Shown here one piece after another: positions 8,907 through 17,923 of a stretch of DNA of 64,000 bases (positions are counted from its first letter, which is position 1; the number at the start of each line of letters is the position of its first letter). The stretch lies in assembly GCF_026168515.1 (NCBI RefSeq), contig NZ_CP093443.1, positions 3,472,001 through 3,536,000 on the forward strand, given 5' to 3'. Both the position numbers and the translations under genes were made by a program. The stretch comes from Brevibacterium spongiae. Its GTDB lineage: Bacteria; Actinomycetota; Actinomycetes; Actinomycetales; Brevibacteriaceae. The notes beneath the pieces were generated by a model. It was not told the DNA's origin. It was given only the letters and a program-made list of their open reading frames with translations, and searched no databases.

Positions 8907-9557
8907 CTACTCCGGGGAGTAGAACTTGAACTGGAGGGCGCGGATGACCAGCTGGGCGAGGTTCTTCGCTCCCAGTTTGAGGCGCAGGTTCTGGGCATGC
9001 GACTTCATCGTGTGCATGCTCAGTTTGAGATCGGCCGCGATCTCGTCGTACCCGTGCCCCTCGCAGAGCAGGGTGAGCAGCTCGAGCTCGCGTTCGGTCA
9101 GCTGCGGGGCCGCTTCGGGTGCCTCGGGGAGCTGGTCGCCGCTGATGGCGATGTCCGTGGCCAGCCCCTTGAGCAGTTCCGGCGTCTCCCCGGCCGAAGC
9201 GGCGCGCACCACCGCGACGAGCTCGGACTCACCGGCGGTCTTGTTGAGCACGGCCATCGCACCGGCCTCGAGACCGCGGGCGATGCCCGGGCCCGGTGCC
9301 ACCGTCGTCAGCAGCACGACATGCGCCTGCGGGTCGTGGTTCATGATCGCCGCCGTCGCGTCGACCCCGCTCATCCCCGGCGGCATGTTGACGTCCATGA
9401 GGACAAGATCGGGTCGGCTCGCAGCGAAGGCGTCGACGGCGTCCTCGCCGGTGTGGACCGGTTCGAGGACGTCGAATCCGCCGTCGTCGCTCAGCGTCGC
9501 CGCGACAGCGCGCGTCGTCCACCGATCGTCATCGACGATGAGGACGGAGGGTTTCAC
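8907..9557 (-). CDS. NarL/LuxR-family response regulator
   Basis: 216-aa two-component response regulator. The receiver domain has the acidic pocket VDDD (residues 9-11), phospho-acceptor Asp55 in LVLMDVNMPP and conserved Lys106. The C-terminal LuxR-type helix-turn-helix spans about 150-210 (LTERELELLTLLCEGHGYDE and MHTMKSHAQNLRLKLGAKN). The start ATG overlaps the histidine-kinase stop by 4 nt, so the pair is translationally coupled. About 115 GC-rich nt with no obvious gene follow before the PucR gene. Targets are unknown. Confidence 0.92.
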   Translation of the reverse strand: MKPSVLIVDDDRWTTRAVAATLSDDGGFDVLEPVHTGEDAVDAFAASRPDLVLMDVNMPPGMSGVDATAAIMNHDPQAHVVLLTTVAPGPGIARGLEAGAMAVLNKTAGESELVAVVRAASAGETPELLKGLATDIAISGDQLPEAPEAAPQLTERELELLTLLCEGHGYDEIAADLKLSMHTMKSHAQNLRLKLGAKNLAQLVIRALQFKFYSPE

Positions 9558-11170
9558 GCCTCGACCTTGCGTCGTGTCTCGGACGGCGACGTCGATGCGG
9601 GATCGCTCGAGTTGCCGGTCGTAGGCGCGGCAGTGCTGGTTGTTGCGGTGCCGGTTGCTGCGATGTCGGTTGCTGCGGTGTCGGGACTGCTGTCGGACCG
9701 GCGTTCGTCGTCCGCATTCGCCGAGGCGCTCACGCGGTCCGTGTCCGGTGCCGATGCCTGCTCGTTGTCGGTCTCGGTACCGGCACCGTGGTCGGCTTCG
9801 GAGCTGGAGCTGGCGCTGGATTCGACCTCGGCGATGTCGATCATCTCGGCAGGCTCTGCCGTTCCTGACATGACCTCCGGGGACAGGGTCTGCGAGGATT
9901 TGGCCCGCGCGGACTTAACCTGTGCGGTCTCGGCCCGTGCAGACTTAACCTGTCCGGACTCGGCCTGTGCGGACGGGGTCAGTCGACGGATGGGCAGGGC
10001 CACCTCGACGACGGTGTTCTTCTCTGCCCCTGCACCCACGGTGCAGGTCCCGCCCACGGCCGTTGCGCGGCGGTGCAGGGATCGCGGCACCTGGGTGAGT
10101 TCGGTCGGTGACTCGTTGCAGCTGCGGCACACGAGCTCCATCCGGTCGCCGCTCCCGCTGCGCAGTTCGACGGTGAGCTTCGCGGGAGTGCCCGGAGTGG
10201 AATGGCGGATGACGTTCGTGGCCAGCTCGAGCAGAATTGCGCGGAAATGGTGCGCCAGCGAGTCCGAGGAATACGTCGGCAGCGGTGACAGCTGCGCGGT
10301 CAGAGGAACGGAGCCGGCAGCGCAGCCGTCCTCGATCGCACCGGCCAGCTGCTCCGCCTCGGCGCGGAAACGGACACGGCGGGTGCGGGTGTCCCCGGGG
10401 CAGGTGTCGGTCTCCCAGCTGCTCAGGCTCGTCACGAGCTGGCGCAGACGTTTCGTCGCTTCAGCGTTGACGAGGGCGAGCTCGGCCAGCAGCCGGTCGG
10501 CCTGCTCCGAATCGGTCTCCCTGGCGAGGGTGCGGATGATCGCGGACTCCGTGGTCAGGGAGTGGGAGATCGTGTCATGCATGTCGCTGGTGAACCGCGT
10601 CCGCATCGCGTCGAGCGTCTTCTGATGGTCGATGGCCGCGCGTTCGCGGCGCGCGATCTCCCTGCGGATCCGAGCCTCGACGAAGCTCGCGCACAGTCCG
10701 AGGAGCGAGTAGGTCAGCCAGCCGTAGCCGAGGTCGGTGAGCCCCTCGAAGCCCGCGTCATAGGACCCGAGCCAGGTCGAGAACCCGAGGTAGCCGGCCA
10801 GTCCCGCAGTGCCGATTGCGAAGCCGACCCAACGACGACGGCTGATGAGGACCGCGATCGCCAGCAGCAGCGCCTCGGGGAACATGTTCTGCAGATCGGG
10901 AAAGAGCTGGGAGAAGACGACTCCGAGACCGGTCGCCGCGATGACGGTCGTCAGCGGCAGGAAGGCCGCGACGACGATGAGCGCATAGGCGAGGATGAGC
11001 AGCCCCGAATAGAGCGGCTCGGTGGTTTCGAACGACCCTGGCACGAGGATCGTCAGGCCCATGATGAGCGCGAGCAATCGGATCGGCAGGTCGATGAAAC
11101 GCGGGCCCCTGAGGAACTGCCACACTCGGGCCGGGACGCTCCCGGCCGAACCGTCGGTCGCTGAAGTCAT
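9554..11170 (-). CDS. Membrane sensor histidine kinase (NarL-partner type)
   Basis: 538-aa kinase with about five or six membrane helices in residues 25-165, no large extracellular domain, then a HisKA_3-like segment with the phospho-histidine in FTSDMHDTISHSL (His198) and an HATPase region including LELATNVIRHS. The family's final G-boxes look short: the ATPase part ends at TVVEVALPI and is followed by about 130 residues of low-complexity tail with near-repeats (AQVKSARAE, VKSARAK). I start at ATG 11170; a GTG six bases upstream is equally possible. Few bases separate the start from an AT-rich box, so the transcript may be nearly leaderless. Confidence 0.88.
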   Translation of the reverse strand: MTSATDGSAGSVPARVWQFLRGPRFIDLPIRLLALIMGLTILVPGSFETTEPLYSGLLILAYALIVVAAFLPLTTVIAATGLGVVFSQLFPDLQNMFPEALLLAIAVLISRRRWVGFAIGTAGLAGYLGFSTWLGSYDAGFEGLTDLGYGWLTYSLLGLCASFVEARIRREIARRERAAIDHQKTLDAMRTRFTSDMHDTISHSLTTESAIIRTLARETDSEQADRLLAELALVNAEATKRLRQLVTSLSSWETDTCPGDTRTRRVRFRAEAEQLAGAIEDGCAAGSVPLTAQLSPLPTYSSDSLAHHFRAILLELATNVIRHSTPGTPAKLTVELRSGSGDRMELVCRSCNESPTELTQVPRSLHRRATAVGGTCTVGAGAEKNTVVEVALPIRRLTPSAQAESGQVKSARAETAQVKSARAKSSQTLSPEVMSGTAEPAEMIDIAEVESSASSSSEADHGAGTETDNEQASAPDTDRVSASANADDERRSDSSPDTAATDIAATGTATTSTAAPTTGNSSDPASTSPSETRRKVEA

Positions 11171-11204
11171 GTCCACTATTCTGCAACACCCACTCCCCCC
11201 GGAA

Positions 11205-11260
11205 CTACCTGACGGCGCCCCAGCAACCCGGCGCGGGGTTGCTGGGGCGCCGTCAGGTAG
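11205..11260. terminator. Perfect 25-bp inverted repeat, terminator-like
   Basis: Arms 11205-11229 and 11236-11260 are perfect reverse complements with a 6-nt loop. It lies in the 99-nt gap downstream of the aminotransferase gene and just before the histidine-kinase start. No long T-run follows on the minus strand, so it may act as a Rho-independent-like terminator without a strong U-tract, as often seen in high-GC actinobacteria. Confidence 0.75.
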
Positions 11261-11269
11261 TAATAGGGG

Positions 11270-12637
11270 TCAGGCGGGGAGGAGTTCGGCCAGCCCGGCC
11301 TCGATGACGTCGAAGGCGTCGTGGAGCAGCTCATCGGAGATCGTCAGCGGCGGCAGGAAGCGCAGGATGTTGCTGAAGGTTCCCGTGGTGAGCACGAGGA
11401 CACCGTTCTTCGCGCAGTAGTCCGCGATCTTCTTCACCAGGTCCGCATTCGGCTCGATCGAGTCGTGCTCGACGAACTCGGCGGCGATCATGGCGCCGCG
11501 GCCGCGGATGTCGCCGACCTCGGGGTACTTCGACTGCAGCTTGGTCAGGCGGTCGACGATGATCTCACCGATGTGTCCGGCCCGATCGGCCAGTCCGTCC
11601 TCTTCGTACGCGGCGATCGCGCCGAGAGCAGCGGCACAGGCGGTGGGGTTGCCTCCGTAGGTTCCGCCGAGGCGGCCCGGTCCGACCGAGTCCATGATCT
11701 CCGCACGACCGGTCACGGCCGACAGCGGCAGACCGCCGGCGATGCCCTTGGCGGTGGTGATGAGGTCGGGGACGATGCCCTCCCATTCGGAGGCGAACAT
11801 CTTGCCGGTGCGGGCGAATCCTGCCTGCACTTCGTCGGCGACGAAGACGATGCCCTTCTCGCGAGCGTATTCGACGAGCGTGGGCAGGAAGCCCTCTGCC
11901 GGGACGATGAAGCCGCCCTCACCCTGGATGGGTTCGATGACGATCGCGGCGACGTATTCGGAGCCGATCTGCTTCTCGATCATCGTGATGACGCGCTTGG
12001 CCGCGTCCTCACCGCTGAGCTTTGTGCCTGCCGCGTCGTTGTCGCGGAACGGGTAGGACATGGGTGCGCGGTAGACCTCACCGGCGAAGGGACCGAAGCC
12101 GGCCTTGTAGGGAGCGGCCTTCGCGGTCATCGCCATGGTCAGGTTGGTGCGGCCGTGGTAGGCGTGGTCGAAGACGACGACGGCGTCGCGGCCGGTGTGG
12201 GCGCGAGCGATCTTCACGGCGTTCTCGACTGCTTCGGCACCGGAGTTCAGCAGCACGGTGCGCTTCTCGTGATCACCTGGGGTGAGGCGGTTGAGGGCTT
12301 CGGCGACCTCGACGTAGCTCTCGTACGGGTTGACCATGAAGCAGGTGTGGGTGAAGGCCTCGATCTGGGCCTTCGCATTCTCGACCACGCGGGCGTTCGA
12401 GTTGCCGGCGGTGGTCACGGCGATGCCCGAACCGAGGTCGATGAGCTGATTGCCGTCGACGTCCTTGAGGATCGCACCCCCGGCCGCCACCACGTAGGCG
12501 GGAAGGCTCGAACCGACACCGGTCGCCACGGCCGACTTGCGACGCGCCTCGAGTTCGCGGGACTTCGGTCCGGGAATCTCGGTGACGATCTTACGTTCCT
12601 GCGGCAGAGCTTCGCCGCCAATTTCCAAAGCTGTCAT
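11270..12637 (-). CDS. gabT: 4-aminobutyrate aminotransferase
   Basis: 455-aa class-III PLP aminotransferase that converts GABA and 2-oxoglutarate to succinic semialdehyde and glutamate. Landmarks are DVDGNQLIDLGSGIAVTTAG, the cofactor-phosphate motif LNSGAEAVENAVKIAR, FDHAYHGRTNLTMAMTAK, IVIEPIQGEGGF, VADEVQAGFARTG and the PLP lysine K297 in TTAKGIAGGLPLSAV. Length and motifs match actinobacterial GabT closely. No succinate-semialdehyde dehydrogenase gene is adjacent. A TATTCT box ends 7 nt before the ATG, suggesting a leaderless transcript. Activity on related omega-amino acids is possible. Confidence 0.92.
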   Translation of the reverse strand: MTALEIGGEALPQERKIVTEIPGPKSRELEARRKSAVATGVGSSLPAYVVAAGGAILKDVDGNQLIDLGSGIAVTTAGNSNARVVENAKAQIEAFTHTCFMVNPYESYVEVAEALNRLTPGDHEKRTVLLNSGAEAVENAVKIARAHTGRDAVVVFDHAYHGRTNLTMAMTAKAAPYKAGFGPFAGEVYRAPMSYPFRDNDAAGTKLSGEDAAKRVITMIEKQIGSEYVAAIVIEPIQGEGGFIVPAEGFLPTLVEYAREKGIVFVADEVQAGFARTGKMFASEWEGIVPDLITTAKGIAGGLPLSAVTGRAEIMDSVGPGRLGGTYGGNPTACAAALGAIAAYEEDGLADRAGHIGEIIVDRLTKLQSKYPEVGDIRGRGAMIAAEFVEHDSIEPNADLVKKIADYCAKNGVLVLTTGTFSNILRFLPPLTISDELLHDAFDVIEAGLAELLPA

Positions 12638-12644
12638 AAGGGGA

Positions 12645-12650
12645 AGAATA
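12645..12650 (-). promoter_or_regulatory. Candidate -10 box of gabT (leaderless)
   Basis: TATTCT on the minus strand ends 7 nt before the gabT ATG, which would put transcription start at or next to the start codon. No Shine-Dalgarno sequence is visible. The rest of the 220-nt gap up to 12857 shows no gene or clear element. Confidence 0.4.
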
Positions 12651-12857
12651 GGGGTTGTCGACGCTTTTTGTCACTTGCCGTCCGAGGGCTGAGCAGAACA
12701 CGCGTGCTTATGCGGACGAACACGTGAGATCGGCCCGGATGAGGTGCGAAATCCGTTGCGCCTGCGCAGCCGGAAATCGGGCATCCGATCCGGTTGCGAA
12801 CACGGGTTGCCGGGCGTGCGCACACTGGGGCCGAAGCCGCGGTTCCGGCCGCGTCGA

Positions 12858-14144
12858 TCAGCGCTTCTGGTTGCGGGCGTCGACGTCCTTATTCCGTTCC
12901 GGCAGGGTCCGTTCGTGTTCGCGCACGGGCACCACGATCGTCTCCTGCGCACCGACGACCCGCTCGCCGTCACTGATTTCGAAACTCAGTGCCGCGTCCG
13001 GGGACAGATTGCGCTTGACCACGGCCAAACCGATCGGGCCGAGCTCCCAATGGGCTGTCACCGAGGTCAGTGTGCCCGCACCGCGTTCGGATCCGCGGAC
13101 CTCGGCGAGCACCTCGGTGCCGGGTTCGGGTGCGATGTGCCCGGACCCGTCGAGGTGAACGAAGACCAATCGCCGAGGCGGCTGCCCCAGATTGTGCACG
13201 CGCGCCACGGCCTCTTGACCGCGGTAGCAGCCCTTGGCCAAGTGGACGGAGGTGCGCAGCAGGTCGAGCTCGCCGACGAGTGCCTTGTGGTCGATCTCGT
13301 TCTTCCCGGGCCGCCACGCGGCGATCCGCAGCGCCTCCCAGGCGTCGAATCCCGCCATCTCGAAGTCTCGGGCGGAGAGTCCCTGCAGGTCGGAGCGTTT
13401 GACGATGCCGATGACGAACGGGGTCTCGAGGCCGGGATGATCGGTGCCGACGACGGACTGCCCGAGGTCGATCTGGGCATACGATGCCGACCCCGAGCCG
13501 ATGTGCGGCCACGGGTCGGCCCACAGCTGGGTCACCGGCAGCGTCTCCGGCAGCGAGGTGACGGCGCCGAAGCACTGATACTCGTCGCTGAGGTCCTCGA
13601 TCTCGACGCGCATCATGAAGACCATCTTGCGCAGGAAGTCCAGCGTCGCATCGGTGTTCAGTTCGCTCACTGCCCACAGTGCCTCACCGTCGTCGACGAT
13701 CTTCAGCCAGCCTTCGATGCGGCCGTTCGGGTCGAGGACGAGAGTCTCGGTGGACACTCCCGGAGCCAGCTGGTCGATCTTCTGCGTGGTGATCGAGTTC
13801 AGCCAGGTCAGCCGGTCGGGTCCGCTCAGACGCAGCACGCGCAGGTGGGCGAGGTCGACGAGCCCGTTCTTCTCCTCGAGCACGCGCTGCTCCCGCAGGG
13901 GTGCCCCGTAATGGATGGGAGTCTGCGACAGTTCGCCGGCACCCAGGACCGCGGTCGAGCTCAGCCCACGGGCGAGTGAGGACCGGCGCGCCGCCTCGGC
14001 GACGGCATCGGTCGCGGAATCGGCGGCGCCGTTCGTCGCAGTGGTTGCGTCGTTCGTCGGGGTGGCCGCCTCGGCGGGGGTGTTCGTGTTCTCCGGCGAC
14101 GGCGAATCGGACGGATCGGAATTCGGCGACACGGGATCAGTCAT
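12858..14144 (-). CDS. ygfZ: YgfZ/GcvT-type folate-binding protein
   Basis: 428-aa protein of the aminomethyltransferase-like fold, implicated in Fe-S cluster maintenance and tRNA modification. The diagnostic motif KGCYRGQE lies at residues 304-311 with the conserved Cys306, and SGPDRLTWLNSITTQKI matches the family N-terminal domain. The first 65 residues are Pro/Thr/Asn/Ala-rich low complexity not found in most relatives, so a later start is conceivable, but the family fold begins only at about residue 75. It lies one base downstream of the nitrobindin-like gene, a pairing seen in many actinobacteria. Confidence 0.9.
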   Translation of the reverse strand: MTDPVSPNSDPSDSPSPENTNTPAEAATPTNDATTATNGAADSATDAVAEAARRSSLARGLSSTAVLGAGELSQTPIHYGAPLREQRVLEEKNGLVDLAHLRVLRLSGPDRLTWLNSITTQKIDQLAPGVSTETLVLDPNGRIEGWLKIVDDGEALWAVSELNTDATLDFLRKMVFMMRVEIEDLSDEYQCFGAVTSLPETLPVTQLWADPWPHIGSGSASYAQIDLGQSVVGTDHPGLETPFVIGIVKRSDLQGLSARDFEMAGFDAWEALRIAAWRPGKNEIDHKALVGELDLLRTSVHLAKGCYRGQEAVARVHNLGQPPRRLVFVHLDGSGHIAPEPGTEVLAEVRGSERGAGTLTSVTAHWELGPIGLAVVKRNLSPDAALSFEISDGERVVGAQETIVVPVREHERTLPERNKDVDARNQKR

Positions 14145-14145
14145 C

Positions 14146-14745
14146 TTAAGACAGCTTCTTCAATCTGGCGGAGGAATGGGAGGCGAGTTCGTGGCCCATC
14201 GCGGCCATGTCCCAGGCCCACATGAGCTCACCGCCGACGAGGCCGTACATCCGCGTCGAGGCGGTGTACTCCTTCGCGGTCTTCGTCCGGGCCACGACGT
14301 CGGTGGCGAGGTCGATGCGCGGGCCCTTGACGGTGCCTGCATAGAGTTCCATGACCCCGTGCGGGTGGACGATCTCGGCTTCGATCTCGAAGGCGTCGTC
14401 GTTCGTGCGCAGGGTCTCGACCGCGGCGGCAGAGGTGAAGCTCTGATCAGCGGTGGGCACCATCATGCCCGGGCCGACATCGCCTTCGTCGTGCTGGCGC
14501 ACGAGCTGCCAGATGCCGGACTCGAGCGTCAGGGTCGATTCGAGTTCACCAGCCTCATCGAGCAGCCACGCATGCGCGGTGTACTGGAGGAACGGTGTGC
14601 CCTCATGGGCGACGAAGTCGATGCGCTGGCCGAACTGCTTCTCAGGAGTGTCCGCATAGCCGACGACGCCGACGCCTTCCCAGGACCCGATGAGCCAGGA
14701 CAGGGGGACGAGCTCCGGATGGACCGAGGCATCAAGTTCGATCAT
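14146..14745 (-). CDS. Nitrobindin-like heme-binding protein (FABP family)
   Basis: 199-aa ten-strand beta-barrel protein of the nitrobindin/THAP4 C-terminal family, proposed to bind ferric heme and NO or peroxynitrite. Supporting motifs are WLIGSWEGVG near residue 17 (GxWxGxG), HAWLLDEAGE and the C-terminal MAAMGHELASHSSARLKKL, where a conserved His (about H190) would be the heme ligand. The ATG at 14745 is 6 nt after the stop of a 38-codon ORF. The neighbour YgfZ, a putative Fe-S protein, fits a redox/NO-stress context (inference). Confidence 0.88.
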   Translation of the reverse strand: MIELDASVHPELVPLSWLIGSWEGVGVVGYADTPEKQFGQRIDFVAHEGTPFLQYTAHAWLLDEAGELESTLTLESGIWQLVRQHDEGDVGPGMMVPTADQSFTSAAAVETLRTNDDAFEIEAEIVHPHGVMELYAGTVKGPRIDLATDVVARTKTAKEYTASTRMYGLVGGELMWAWDMAAMGHELASHSSARLKKLS

Positions 14746-14751
14746 GAGGGA

Positions 14752-14868
14752 TCAGCGGTTGTCTTTGAACAGCGCGGTGACGACCTTGACTCCGACGCCC
14801 AGGGCACCGAGAGCAGCGATGCCGACGAGGCTGGAGAAGACGATTTCGAGAGCAACGAGATTTTCCAT
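14752..14868 (-). CDS. Small single-pass membrane protein (38 aa)
   Basis: Short ORF starting MENLVALEIVFSSLVGI and ending ALFKDNR. One hydrophobic helix (about residues 5-32) is followed by a basic tail, which predicts a single-pass membrane peptide. GGGAG lies just before the ATG, rather close to it. The stop is 6 nt before the nitrobindin-like start, so the two are probably cotranscribed. No domain is recognisable. Position, hydrophobicity pattern and tight spacing argue that it is real; peptide or conservation evidence is missing. Confidence 0.55.
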   Translation of the reverse strand: MENLVALEIVFSSLVGIAALGALGVGVKVVTALFKDNR

Positions 14869-14949
14869 GCTCCCAGTCTACAGTTCCTGGCAAAGTGGTG
14901 TGCATCCAGCCCGCCAAGTGCGCGGACGGGCAACGTCGCGCTCCAAGGC

Positions 14950-15771
14950 TCAGAGAGCGACGCGCTCCAGGGCGTAGACGACGACTCCGCCCAGCGCGAT
15001 CGGAGCGGCGCCGAGGGCCAGCTGCACGGCGAAGCTGCGCGCCTTCTCGACGTTCTTCTTCACCTCGATGTTCTGTGAGGCCTCGAGGTTGGCCGCCTGG
15101 AACTTCGCGAACGCGACGAGTCCGAGCATCCGGTCGACCGCGGCCACGAGCAGACCCATGACGACGCCGAGCACGAGCGCAGCAGGCAGGGAGATCGACG
15201 GGGAGAACACGAGCACCGACAGGATTCCCGCGACGGCAGTGGACATGAGGATGGCCAGAGGTGAGGTGTAGATCGCCGGCCACGGCAGTGCGGTCATGCA
15301 CTGGGCCACGATGAGTGAGGCCAGGCCGATGACGATGGCCTCCTTGTCACCGGGGACCGTGATGGCAGCCACCCAGGTGCTCGCCGAGAGCACGATGACC
15401 AGGCCCGAGACCTGCGCGGAGACGTTGGCCACAGCATCGGAGGCGCCGAGACCGCGCGTGAGGTTCTGCACGAAGGTCCACAGCAGCCCGAGACCTGCGA
15501 GCACGGGCAGCCAGTCGAGGTACGGGGCGGAAGAGTCCTGCCATGCGGCGAAGAGTCCCGCCGTGCCGAAGAGGGCGAGCATGATCGACGTCGCCCGCGG
15601 CTGCGGGGAGTCCGTCAGGCGCGGCCACCCGTAGGCGACGCCGAAGACGATGAGCCCGGTCGCCAGCAGGAACAGCGAATAGCCCCAGTACGCGGAGGCG
15701 CTCAGCGCCAGCACCAGCACCAGGGCTACGGCGACTCGAATCCATCTGATCACAGCACTATCGTGCCTCAT
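14950..15771 (-). CDS. Multi-pass membrane protein of unknown function
   Basis: 273-aa protein with about seven or eight hydrophobic segments (for example IRWIRVAVALVLVLALSASA, YSLFLLATGLIVFGVAYG, AALVLGVVMGLLVAAVD, GAAPIALGGVVVYALERVAL). I choose ATG 15771 (MRHDSAVIRW) over an upstream in-frame start because the latter adds only basic residues that read into the glnR promoter region. Divergent from glnR. The gap to the small ORF (14869-14949) holds nothing recognisable. I cannot assign a function. Confidence 0.8.
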   Translation of the reverse strand: MRHDSAVIRWIRVAVALVLVLALSASAYWGYSLFLLATGLIVFGVAYGWPRLTDSPQPRATSIMLALFGTAGLFAAWQDSSAPYLDWLPVLAGLGLLWTFVQNLTRGLGASDAVANVSAQVSGLVIVLSASTWVAAITVPGDKEAIVIGLASLIVAQCMTALPWPAIYTSPLAILMSTAVAGILSVLVFSPSISLPAALVLGVVMGLLVAAVDRMLGLVAFAKFQAANLEASQNIEVKKNVEKARSFAVQLALGAAPIALGGVVVYALERVAL

Positions 15772-15865
15772 TCGGTCGCACCCACGCGATTTCGCCTGAC
15801 GCACCGGTGACGCACCGGCCGCCGGTCGGTGACGCACCGGCCGTCACCGCCACCGCCGGTCTCGC

Positions 15866-15871
15866 TATAAT
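15866..15871 (+). promoter_or_regulatory. Candidate -10 box of the glnR operon
   Basis: A perfect TATAAT in otherwise GC-rich sequence lies 54 nt before the ATG of the GlnR-like gene. The expected -35 position has only a weak match. Upstream (15799-15845) the word TGACGCACCGG occurs three times and can fold back on itself, possibly a control element for the divergent genes. Confidence 0.6.
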
Positions 15872-15925
15872 CTGCACAGACGATGGGTGCCGATTCGACG
15901 GGCGCCGAGGAGGTGGTGGCAGCAC

Positions 15926-16867
15926 ATGCGGATTCTGCACATCTGCCCCACGGACAGGCTCGATGCCCCCGTCGCCCCCGAATCCCTGCAGTACCTCGGC
16001 CATCACATCGACCGCATCGGCGCCGAGGCGGTCCCCACCGCCGATCGCGCGGCGCTGGACGCCGACGTCGTCGTCGCCGATGCCTGCCTCGACCTCTCCG
16101 TGGCTCCGCGGATCGCCGAGCTGCTCGCCGCGCGGAGGGTCAGGGCACCCATCATCGTCGTCCTCGGCGAGGGCGGACTGGCGACCGCCTCGGCGAAGTG
16201 GAACGTCTCCGATCTCATCCTCACCACCGCCGGCCCCGCCGAGGTGGAAGCGAGGCTGCGCGTGGCCCGTGACCGTCACCTCGAGTCAGAATGGTCCGCC
16301 GCGCACACATCCGCACACGGCCTGAGTTCCGGACGGGGCGTGGGTTCCGCACGCGGCGTGGGTTCCGGACGTGGCACAGGTGCCGCATGGGGCGCCGGCT
16401 CGGGACGCGGTCTGAGTCCTGCCGTCGGCACCCGCGGAATCACCGGCGGCGGGTTCGCCGGACGCTCCGGTGCGAACCGCACCGGCGAAGCGCTTGACGG
16501 CGAAGGCCCGTGGAACGCCGACGGCGAACCGATGATCGTCGTCACCGGCACCCTGCGCATCGACGAAACAGCGTTCACCGCCGACCTCGGCGGCCGCAGC
16601 CTCGATCTGACCTACCGCGAGTTCGCACTGCTGAAGTTCTTCGCCCTGCACCCCGAACGCGTCTTCACCCGCGATGAGATCCTCCTGGCCGTGTGGGGCG
16701 ACGACTACTTCGGCGGCACCCGCACCGTTGACGTGCATGTTCGCCGCCTCCGTGCGAAACTCGGCAAAGACCTCGAGAACGCCATCCACACCGTACGCAA
16801 CGTCGGCTACCGCTTCAGTGCCGACAGCGTCACCGAATCAGAAGACGAAGAGGACGTGAAGGCATGA
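15926..16867 (+). CDS. glnR: GlnR-like winged-helix response regulator
   Basis: 313-aa orphan OmpR-type regulator. The N-terminal receiver-like domain resembles GlnR, the actinobacterial nitrogen regulator (IIVVLGEGGLATASAKWNV, then DLILTTAGPAEVEARLRVA), and lacks the canonical double-acidic pocket at its start (MRILHICPTD). The C-terminal winged helix spans about 200-300 (LDLTYREFALLKFFALHPER, TVDVHVRRLRAKLGKDLENA, VRNVGYRF). The linker (about 115-185) holds Gly/Arg/Ser repeats (SGRGVG, SARGVG) that are unusual for GlnR. ATG 15926 has GAGGAGGTGG 8-17 nt upstream. It overlaps mshD by ATGA. The glnR-mshD-ppk-pst neighbourhood resembles Streptomyces (recalled, not searched). No amt, glnK or glnA gene is in the window. 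Confidence 0.8.
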   Translation: MRILHICPTDRLDAPVAPESLQYLGHHIDRIGAEAVPTADRAALDADVVVADACLDLSVAPRIAELLAARRVRAPIIVVLGEGGLATASAKWNVSDLILTTAGPAEVEARLRVARDRHLESEWSAAHTSAHGLSSGRGVGSARGVGSGRGTGAAWGAGSGRGLSPAVGTRGITGGGFAGRSGANRTGEALDGEGPWNADGEPMIVVTGTLRIDETAFTADLGGRSLDLTYREFALLKFFALHPERVFTRDEILLAVWGDDYFGGTRTVDVHVRRLRAKLGKDLENAIHTVRNVGYRFSADSVTESEDEEDVKA

Positions 16868-17919
16868 GAATCCAGGCCAGCGGAGCGACCGCGAGCACCC
16901 CCATCGACACCCTCACCGAGGCGGAGCTCGAGTTCCTCGACCGCGTGGCAGCATTCGACGGCGCCCCCGAGATCTCCGGCGGGCTCATGGCCATCGCCAC
17001 CGGAGAGGACACCGCCCACGAGGCGCAGACCGCCTCGAGCGTGTGGAGGGTGTGCGACGGTGAGGCCGGCACCTCCGCGCCCGGTGAGCTCATCGGCTTC
17101 GGCATCCGCGCCCTGCAGGGCGACCGTCACGCCGCCGAATTCCTCATCGACCCCGACCATCGCGGGCAGGGCCTCGGCGAAGAGCTGCTGCTGACGATCC
17201 TCGCCGAGACGCCCGACTCCTGGTGCTGGTCCCACGGAGACCACCCTGCCGCGGCCCATCTGGCGAAGAAGCATGACCTCGGCCGTGACCGTGTGCTCTA
17301 TCAGATGCGCACCGAGGCGGGGCTGAGCCTGACCGACATGCCCGCCGTCGAGGCGCCCGACGGTGTGGAGATCCGTTCGTTCACGTCCGGCGACGAGGAC
17401 GGCTGGCTGGCCGTGAACAACGCCGCCTTCGACTGGCACCCCGAACAGGGCGGGCAGACGCGGGCCGATATCGACGCCATCGTCTCCGCTGCCGACTTCG
17501 ACCCCGACACCGTCGTCCTCGCCGTCCGTGACGGCGAGGTCATCGGCTTCCACCAGATCAAGCTCACGGACACGGCTGCCGAGGGCCGCCTCGGCGAGGT
17601 CTATGTCGTCGGCGTCGATCCGCGCATCCACGCCAAGGGTGTGGGCAAGGCGCTGACGATCGAGGGGATGCGGCGGATGGTCGCCGCCGGAGCGAACGTC
17701 ATCGAGCTCTACGTCGAATCGGACAACGCCCCGGCGCTAGGCTTGTACGAGCGGCTGGGATTCCATGTCGCGGTCGCGCACGTGTCCTACGCGCCGGCAG
17801 ACGGCGACGACGTGTCGGCGGGCTCGGGCGACGTATCGGCAGGCACGGACGGTGCGCCGGCTGAGTCGAATGCCGGTGACCGGGCCACGAGCACAGCGAC
17901 GACGAGCGAGAAGGAGTAG
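16864..17919 (+). CDS. mshD: Mycothiol synthase
   Basis: 351-aa acetyltransferase with two GNAT domains. It acetylates the cysteinyl nitrogen of Cys-GlcN-Ins to finish mycothiol, the main thiol of actinobacteria. The N-terminal GNAT covers about 30-150 ([36 protein letters not shown]) and the C-terminal GNAT about 165-320 ([33 protein letters not shown]). The last 35 residues are a Gly/Ala/Ser/Thr-rich tail ([17 protein letters not shown]). It starts inside the glnR stop (ATGA) and ends 4 nt before the ppk start, with the ppk Shine-Dalgarno in its final codons. Confidence 0.92.
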   Translation: MRIQASGATASTPIDTLTEAELEFLDRVAAFDGAPEISGGLMAIATGEDTAHEAQTASSVWRVCDGEAGTSAPGELIGFGIRALQGDRHAAEFLIDPDHRGQGLGEELLLTILAETPDSWCWSHGDHPAAAHLAKKHDLGRDRVLYQMRTEAGLSLTDMPAVEAPDGVEIRSFTSGDEDGWLAVNNAAFDWHPEQGGQTRADIDAIVSAADFDPDTVVLAVRDGEVIGFHQIKLTDTAAEGRLGEVYVVGVDPRIHAKGVGKALTIEGMRRMVAAGANVIELYVESDNAPALGLYERLGFHVAVAHVSYAPADGDDVSAGSGDVSAGTDGAPAESNAGDRATSTATTSEKE

Positions 17920-17923
17920 AGCG

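Noticed and set aside
8880-10625. Plus-strand open frame of 581 codons across the two-component genes
   Set aside because: Antisense to a coupled histidine-kinase/regulator pair with all catalytic motifs; long shadows are expected at this GC.
11321-12727. Plus-strand open frame opposite gabT
   Set aside because: Antisense shadow of a full-length aminotransferase with an intact PLP lysine.
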